64,000 nucleotides of DNA from NCBI RefSeq assembly GCF_020536995.1, contig NC_068364.1, positions 48,446,374-48,510,373 of the forward strand, in the 5' to 3' direction. The notes under the pieces were generated by a model. The model was not told where the DNA came from. It saw only the letters and a program-made list of their open reading frames with translations, and made no database searches. Made by a program: the position numbers and the translations under genes. The stretch comes from Dreissena polymorpha (taxonomy: Eukaryota; Mollusca; Bivalvia; Myida; Dreissenidae). Of the stretch, positions 56,241-64,000 are shown piece by piece; within the stretch, counting starts at the first letter, position 1, and every line of letters starts with the position of its first letter.

Positions 56241-57948
56241 TAGTGCGTTCAGTTACAGCGAACGTTCGCTATAGTTCGCGAACGGTCGCGAACGTTCGCT
56301 ACTGAACGCTCGGTTCGCCGCGAACGTTCGCGAACCGAAGCGAACCCTCTTGGGAGGTAGTTCGCTATAGTTCGCTAGCGAAACCAAGATGGCGGACAAA
56401 TAAATATGTTGTATTTGTTCAGTGTAACTTCGATATTGTTTCCTTTTTTTTGTAGTACAAAAATGAATTGAACAATAAACAAAGTGTATATGAGGTTATG
56501 GGGATTCCGATAATGACGTCGCGTTTGCGCATCCTCAAATTTTGGCCGTCAACACTGCGGCCATTCTGCTTTTGTTTGCGTTTGATGATCCGCATCGTGA
56601 TAAGATTTCAATCATATTCGAAACCCTTTTAAGAACAACAAAATACTCAGAAATTGAAATTCTTTCAGATTAAATAGAATCCAATGAATGAACACAAATA
56701 AGGACGAAAACAAACAACAAATTGATTGATTTTATGTAATCAACATAAAGAAACTATTTGAACCTATATGTCCGTAAAAACTGACCTTGTTGGAGATTAA
56801 CTAAATCCTCTTGATACATGTAAATGTTTTTATTTAATTGTTCACACAATTTTGACACTCCTTATTTCAGCATGTTTAACCACCCATTGTTTAATTGCCC
56901 CTTCATCACAAACCGATTATCTCGATATGATCGGATACTGTCCAGACAATAACTAAGAACAGGGTGTCATAAACCCAGGGACCTATATTTGTATGACTCA
57001 GTATGGGGTCTTTAACCACATGTGTCTGGTCATTAAACACAATTTATGATACCTCCGTGTCATCTCTTGGCATATTAAGCCAAACACTTAACAGTTGCTT
57101 TAATAAAACATTTGAACATATTTAAAAAATAGGCGTATATTTGTCCGAAATGGATTAACAGGAACTATGAAGTATGTATATTAACCAGTTTAAACATAAC
57201 ACTAAAGTGTTTTATAATGAAATACATTTAAAATATTGTAGAAATTTACTGCTACACAATTATCGTATTTAACGGGTACCTGCAAATGTAAACTCCGATG
57301 TTATAACGTGTAAAGATCGTGCGTTTTTGCAGTGTTCGAAACATCATCGTGAAAACAAGCAATCGCGTTTGATCATAATACGGATATGAAATACTTGGGT
57401 AAAATAAATGTATAGATTATGGTATAATAAAATGCCAGATTTGTATCCCTCATTATCACTACAATAAGTTTTCAATATAGATGTGCATTCAAAGACAGTT
57501 CAATTCGCAAAATATGCAGGTGTTTTTTTCCATTTGAATGCTAAAATTTATTAATATTTTCATTAAATGTAAACGAAACGAAAATTCATTCAATGTAAAA
57601 GAAAATAACAACTACATTTGAAGATTGTAATGTATTGCGCTATTTTAGGGCTTTGTTTTATAACTGATTCAATGTACCTCTTACACTAAATTTCGATCGC
57701 TAATGAAAAAATAACACTATCGCATCCACACCACTTATAATTATAATCAAATTATTATAGGTTTTATTATTTTTGAAATATCTGTTAGATAAGTACTTTC
57801 GGTGTTATTAGCGATTTCCGCCATCAACATCGCAATCAATTTTCTGGGAGCCGCCATCTTGAAACGTTCGCGCCGAACTTATCGTTCAATAAGACCGAAT
57901 CGCAAACGAACCATCATTGGCGAACGTTCGCTGTAACTGAACGCACTA
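56241..57948. mobile_element. 1.7-kb TIR element with 3-bp duplication (CAG)
   Basis: Ends TAGTGCGTTCAGTTACAGCG and CGCTGTAACTGAACGCACTA are exact inverted repeats. CAG flanks both sides (56238-56240 and 57949-57951). Subterminal regions are rich in gcgaacgttcgc palindromes, and both carry an aagatggcgg motif facing inward (about 56389 and inverted near 57853). No transposase frame, so non-autonomous. A 3-bp duplication is compatible with PIF/Harbinger-type transposases, but the family is not established. Confidence 0.75.
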
Positions 57949-57951
57949 CAG

Positions 57952-58269
57952 CACTGCTTTACATACTAGTGAACGTTTATAGAGCAGGTAATCCATGTCT
58001 AGATGGTTTCTTCCTGTTTCCGATGACTGGAGTCAGTGACAATACTTTCTCTTTATGGAGCATTCATTGAACTTGCAAATTTTTATTTTAGTTTTGTCTG
58101 GATTTAATTGACGCTTGATTATGTGCCGTCATTATTTACGTAAAGTACGATGTTTTACACTGTGAATTCGTAATGTTGATAAATACTTTGGTAGTTGATT
58201 TATTACCCGATAACATTTGACAAACGTTTATGTATACATTGTTTTTACTCACGTCATTTTGATAAATGT
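57952..58269. other. Gene-free interval
   Basis: AT-rich, nothing recognised. Confidence 0.4.
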
Positions 58270-58960
58270 AAATAAAAGGTTTTATGTAGACTTAACCGCT
58301 ATTGAATTGTGTAAAAAGAAGGTTGTATGTAGACTTCACCACTATTGAATCGTATAAATAGAAGGTTTTATGTAGACTTGAACACTATTGAATCGTGTAA
58401 ATAGAAGGTTTTATGTAGACTTCACCACTATTGAATCATGTAAATAGAAGGTTGTATGTAAACTTAACCTCTATTGAATCGTGTGAAAAGAAGGTTTTAT
58501 GTAGACTTCACCGCTATTGAATCGTGTAAATAGAAGGTTGTGTGTAGACTTCACCACTATTGAATCGTGTAAATAGAAGGTTGTATGTAGACTAAACCTC
58601 TATTGAATCGTGTAAATAGAAGTTTGTGTGTAGACTTTACCACTATTGAATCGTGTAAATAGAAGGTTGTATGTAGACTTCACCACTTTTGAATCGTGTA
58701 AATAGAAGGTTGTATGTTAGACTTCACCGCTATTGAATCGTGTTAATAGAAGGTTGTATGTAGACTTCACCGCTATTGAATCGTGTAAATAGAAGGTTTA
58801 TGTAGACTTCACCACTATTGAATCGTGTAAATAGAAGGTTTTATGTAGACTTCACCACTATTGAATCGCGTAAATAGAAGGGTTAGGTAGACTTCACCGC
58901 TATTGAATCGTTGTTTTACATGGACTAGGTAGACTTCACCGCTGTTAAATCGTTGTTTTA
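58270..58960. repeat. 43-bp tandem repeat (about 15 units)
   Basis: Unit gtaaatagaaggttgtatgt plus agacttcaccactattgaatcgt, 43 bp. The last units are truncated variants (cgttgttttacatggactac). Confidence 0.9.
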
Positions 58961-60530
58961 CATGGACTACGTAGCATTGTTTTTAAATTTCCAAAATAAT
59001 TTCTATCTGTAAATATAAAGGTGTAAGTGGCAGTATGTTTTCACTGTGTAAGTCATTTCGAATAACCAAAGTGTAAATGCCTTATTCACATTACGTTTTC
59101 ACGTTCATATATTTCGTTTTATCTTCATACTCCCATTAAATTGTACCTATGTTTCAAATTGAAGAGATCCCGCAACGCAATGTACATAATGATGCACGTG
59201 CATAGTGGTATAGCTGCATTTGTAAATAATTTGTTTGCACATGTATATTTGTATTTTTTATTGATTTACAGCGGTAAAGGCAAAACGTGTTTTAATTACC
59301 ATGTTGCCATCATGGTTATGGTTTTGATTTTATATACTGAGATGTTACTTCGGGCATTGCTGTAAATTACATAATATTATTTCATTCTATTTCTTCATTT
59401 CGGATGATCGTGTAATTACCTTGTACAAATATTAAATAACATGCTGATGGAATGTAAATGCATTTATACATAAATGTTGTTGTAAATACATATTTTTTAT
59501 AACCTGTATGCAATTATATTAATTTACATTTAATTACATTACATTTAATTACATCGTTACTCTTGTAAGTTGATTTATTCAAACATAAGGATCGATTTAA
59601 GTTTGTAGAAAAGGTTCTGAATACTGTAAAATACTATTTGCTCCGATTAATGCAATTAAGAATATATTAAATTATGTAGAAACGGTTCTAATTATCATAT
59701 TATTTTTACGCAATACATTATATAACTCTGACAAAACTTTACTTTTAGTATATGTTTTGGTTACGAGTAACAATCATGCATTATATTAATTACAATTATT
59801 TTATGGTTCCTGCGTATTTGAAGCTCAATTGGTATTGGTTAAGTATTTTAGTTTTGATTTTTAAATTTGTAAAAACTTCATTTTTTTTCAAAATTGTTCA
59901 CGTGTTTTGTTTTATGTTTCAATTCGTTGATAGATAACCTTCATAGATGAAGGTTAAACGCTACTTGCAAAGTATAACTTGTCTCCCAAATACAATAAAC
60001 GTTAATGCATCATTTATTTTGTTTTACATATGTTGTTTGTGTTAATATAATTGCAGTATTACTGGATTGTAAATTATTTGCAATGTGAGAGTTGACCAGC
60101 CACAATATTCTGTTCTAATGATGCTGATACCTGCACAGCTTCTATTGACCGAAAATACAAAATACACGGATAGCTTTATTGTAAGCTCGCCAATTTGAAC
60201 GAAGCTCTGCAAGTAATTATGCAGTTCGCGTTTTAATTGTATCATGTGTTTGTCCTTTCATTATAGAATGGAACTTATTTTATTTCTATTTATGATTAAC
60301 ATTTTAAATATTGTTTCAGAGAATTGTACATTGTCCAGTGCGCCATTTTGATTTATTGATCGAAAGTTAAACTGACGTTTTAATTGCACGTGTGTGCATA
60401 TGAAACTTAATTGTTTGTTTTTTATTTTACGACATTCTGTTAATTTTTAAATATGATGTATCAATATTTTTTTTAATTTCAATGAACATTGATTGTTGAA
60501 TTTATTGAATGTTGAATACACGCTATCAAT
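58961..60530. other. Gene-free AT-rich stretch
   Basis: Short open frames (59141-59365 and 59752-59937 on plus, 60042-60245 on minus) without supporting motifs. Confidence 0.45.
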
Positions 60531-60539
60531 GTGTAACGT

Positions 60540-60800
60540 AATGTACATATAATATATATAATAATAGAATTTATCTCATAGAACCTTCGGGTAGGGTATA
60601 CATATAATATATATAATAATAGAAAAAATTCATTTGAAAGAGTGAGTTGTGTAACGTCATAGAACTTTCGGGTAGGGTATACATATAATATATATAATCA
60701 TAGAATTTATCTCATTGTACATTATTGTGTTGTTATTGTCGTGTTATTGTTGTATAAACAAACTAATTTAGGAAATAGAACCTTCGGGTAGGGTGTAATG
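60540..60800. repeat. Imperfect tandem repeat with TATA-rich palindrome
   Basis: acatataatatatataataa occurs three times (60544, 60600, 60681) and gaaccttcgggtagggt or close variants three times (about 60580, 60662, 60778), in irregular alternation. Confidence 0.65.
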
Positions 60801-61449
60801 AAATTTGAAATTGATTATGTAGATGTGTAATGTAATGGGTTATAATGAATATGTTACTTTATGAAAAGTCAATAGAAATATTTCAGCGAGATGTAACTAA
60901 CAGAAAACATGGGGGTCGTGACTCGCAAAATGCATATAGGCAATTAGTAAATCCATTAAGCAAGATTCGTGACTCGTAAAATGCATATAAATGGTTGGTA
61001 AATACGTTAAGCGAGAGGACTGACGTTCCGATAGCATTTGTTACTCCTCTAATTTGTTCGCTTAAATTTTGAAAGAATTGTGGAATTGCTTGATCTGCCA
61101 TCTTAGATAATTAACCATAGGAAAATAAGTCAGTCACTCACCGAATATTTGCCCGTTCGTTGTGGAGGTCCGGCACGTCTTCTTCCCTCTGGCCCGTGAA
61201 AGAAGTGGTACTTCTGGTTGATCCTGTGTCACCGCGCACCAGTTAAACACGTGTCACGTAATCGGATGTACATTAGTGAAGATAAAACAAGTCTCTGATG
61301 TCTAAAATATTTCTTTTATTTTACTCTATTCCCTAACACCAAAATTGTACTATAATAATTCCAAAGTCAAAGTAAATAACATAACGTGTATAATTCCTAA
61401 GAGAAAGCGAGGTCCCGTCTGCCTATTTTGAGGATTATTTATACTGATC
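60801..61449. other. Gene-free interval left of the fossil retroelement
   Basis: Contains a short direct repeat around 60918-61010 (gtgactcgcaaaatgcatat / gtgactcgtaaaatgcatat) and no supported gene. I could not identify a long terminal repeat here. Confidence 0.4.
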
Positions 61450-64000
61450 CCGTTGTGTATTCGCTTAATTCGTGACCCACGCCTGTCAACAAGTAATGGA
61501 CGTCAATGTGTGTATCTTGACGTATATAGACAGATGATGTATGATCCCTACAGATTTTACACCGCCTGTAATCGCGGGCCCCTATGTAATTTGACAAGCC
61601 AATTTGTGTTCACAGGTGAAAAACGTCCACATATCACCCAGAAGCTAACGGTAAAAATGAACGCTCTCACTCGACTATGAACAATATACTATCAAAACGC
61701 GTGCAAGAAAACGTACAACAATGGGATTTACATTTAAACATGTCTTTGGCAGCTATGCGATTTTCCCATTCAGAAACATCAAAACATTCGCCTTTCTTTT
61801 TAGTATTTAACAGAGACCCCATCCTACCAATAGACAATTTGTTAAAAACTAGGCGTAAATATCACGGCGAAGATTATCATAAAATAATATTAGAAGAACA
61901 ACACAAATCATTTAAAAAGGTGTGTGCACAAATCCAAAAATCTAAAGATAAACAAGCCGAATATGCGAATAAAAATACAAAAGACATCAAATTCGAGATT
62001 AATGACCCCGTTTACTATAAGAACTTACACCGTACAAATAAATTAGACAGTAAATGGAGACCATATTATCGTATTATCGAACAAAAATCACCGTTAACAT
62101 ACATAATAAAGAATCAATTAGACAACTCAACTATTAAAGTCCATGCTGACCAAATAAGACATGCTAATATAAATGAGTGGCCTATATCAAATACTAATAT
62201 GGGACGCCCCATAAGGAAAGCAAATTTAGCTTTTGCCGAAACTAGTGAGTCTGATAGTGATTTAAGTAAGTCAATACAAGGGTTACCTATCATAACTAGG
62301 CAAACTCGTCAAATTCGGGACAATTCTGACGAGGAGGAAGACATCCCCTTAGCAGAATTGCAAAAACATTTACGAAAAAAACAATTCAAATACAATGCGT
62401 CAAACTCTAGCGAATCTGACACACATCAATACGATAGGGCTGAACAACAATATCCGCCCCACGTCAATCGGACACCGATTCGACCGATAATCACATGCAA
62501 ATTGATGAAATAGCTATTAAGCACAAAAAAAGAAAATCCATACGACAACGTCAAAGATCTAATAAATCTATTAAGAAAGTGATTTTCAGGTGCCTAGAAG
62601 CAATAGCCGATCATATGTAATATTTACCGTAACGACCACACAAGCAACGTTGACGTCTATACGTTTGAATGACCTCAAGTTATGTAAATAGCATTTAGTT
62701 AGTAACCAAATCGGATAATATACTTCTTCTTTGTAATATTTCAGATGATGTTGCCATCATTTGTTTTTATATTATCGTTGCGCATGATCGGGGGACTTGA
62801 GATTAACGAAAATGTTATATTTCAAAAAGTTAACGAAGTGTCTGTGACCAGAGCTCATTGGCAAATAGCCCTACTTCTCGATACCAACGTCTTCTCTACA
62901 TTTCTTACCCAACTTGAAACAAGACTAAACGATATCACAAATACCACGAAAGACATGATGTTCCAATTCAAACGAAATGATCTACTTTTAAAAACAGACG
63001 CCTTTGAACAATCATTAGCACAACTCCATACGGAAATTGAATACATCCGTTCTGACCATGACAACGTACTTGACAGCTATCTAGATTATAAAACGCTCAG
63101 TCATACCCAGAAACGCTCATTGTTACCCCTAGGCGGATTCTTTAAATTTCTTTTCGGCACAGCTGACGATTCTGACATCCGTAATATTCAAACACACGTT
63201 AATCAACTTCAAGAAAGCCAAAAAACTATTATCCATGTGTTACAAAATAGTTTATCTATTCTCAATGTTACCCAACAACACATAACTGAGAATCGCCACT
63301 CCATTAACACTCTGATATCTACCCTCAGACAACTTGACGACAAAATCATGCACACACATGAACGTTTACAGGCAATGACCCATGCTGTTCAAGATTATAC
63401 GGTTAATTACAACTCCCTGAAGATCATGATTGATGAATTACGTCAGGCTGTTTTCCACGCATCACTATATCTAGAAACGTTTAAAGGACAACTTAATATG
63501 CTCAGCACTGGCAAACTTTTTCCATCTCTTATTTCACCTATTCACCTGAAAGACGTACTATTAGACATTGCGACAAAAGTGCCTAATAATTTACAACTAC
63601 CAGCTAATCCCAAGACCGACCTATGGCATTATTACCAATCTACCTCAACGACCGTCGTAATGTCACCTACTACTATTATCATTACAATGGACATCCCTCT
63701 CCTCGAGATAGGAGCTTCTTTCGAGGTATATGAAGTATTCAATTTCGATATGCCCTACTCACCCATTAACGAAACTATCAATGACAATAAGATCCACTAT
63801 AACATGTCCGCTAGATACGAACTGGAAACTAAGGGCTTCTTGATTGATCAAGCGCGAAATCACTACTGCCTATTGACAAATAACGAACTGAAAACTTGTC
63901 AAGCGCGACGTACATGTGACGTACAATCCCCATTCTACCAAGTAGACATGTCTAAATTATGCGTCATAGCCATTATGATTAACAACACTCAGCACATAAA
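61450..64000 (+). mobile_element. Fossil Gypsy-type LTR retroelement with envelope-like frame, partial
   Basis: From about 61620 the sequence encodes the end of a retroviral-type integrase core (STYHPEANGKNERSHS signature). A C-terminal integrase/tether region of about 280 codons follows (61677-62513). From about 62750 to the window edge runs an open frame resembling a class of envelope fusion proteins, with a basic cleavage-like site followed by a hydrophobic, Gly/Phe-rich segment near 63110-63160. Gag, protease, reverse transcriptase and LTRs are not in the window. The copy looks 5'-incomplete with at least one break in the integrase part. The envelope part is open as far as visible, which suggests moderate age. 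Confidence 0.7.

Noticed and set aside
56241-57948. CACTA-type (EnSpm) assignment from the terminal CACTA letters
   Set aside because: CACTA occurs at the right end pointing outward, the reverse of the orientation expected for that superfamily.

Overview
This looks like nuclear DNA from a bivalve mollusc, possibly a dreissenid. The base composition is AT-rich and genes are split by GT-AG introns. The interspersed repeats (GGGGGCATA-type elements full of 'aaggtcaaggtcac' modules, CTGTGCAGTC-type foldback MITEs) are ones I associate with bivalves. The NLR-like gene has an N-terminal domain I recall from bivalve gene expansions. The species is an inference.

Region 1 (about 0.6-18.1 kb) is the most striking. 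Two copies of a block of about 0.5-0.7 kb plus a 42-bp satellite face each other in inverted orientation. The outer tips match perfectly and are flanked by an identical 9-bp direct repeat (CGCTCATTG, 621-629 and 18080-18088). This is what one very large terminal-inverted-repeat (TIR) transposon of about 17.4 kb would look like. Inside are five exons of a SUV4-20/KMT5B-type histone H4K20 methyltransferase (plus strand, missing the N-terminal exons, with a conserved SET-domain Tyr replaced by Cys). There is also a complete-looking five-exon gene of unknown function on the minus strand (168 codons). The two genes converge, and each is read inward from a satellite-bearing end.

Region 2 (18-30 kb) has a tRNA-like sequence, a MULE-like transposase fragment, and two large repeat arrays (about 165-bp and 147-bp units). 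Several transposons have landed in these arrays. Because the arrays supply the uninterrupted sequence, target-site duplications can be read directly: 5 bp twice, TTAA once, TA once.

Region 3 (30.0-50.3 kb) is one NLR-type gene with four exons. A Cys/His-rich N-terminal domain of 177 codons is followed by a 53-codon linker, a coiled-coil exon built on a 33-bp coding minisatellite (14 hendecads), and a NACHT NTPase with LRR-like repeats. The repeat region holds 11 near-identical units of about 399 bp. A stop interrupts the fifth unit and the downstream tail decays. Its 9-kb last intron holds a hairpin with a hammerhead-ribozyme-like core, a degenerate satellite, and a 2.5-kb long-TIR element containing a TTAA element with a tRNA-like core.

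Region 4 (50.7-64 kb) has a satellite of about 4 kb with a 40-bp unit, a 1.7-kb TIR element, a 43-bp tandem repeat and mostly gene-free DNA. At the right edge is a fossil Gypsy-type retroelement (integrase C-terminal part and an envelope-like frame) that runs out of the window.

Most long open frames in the satellite arrays follow from the unit lengths (42 bp, or 40 bp giving 120 bp) and are not genes.
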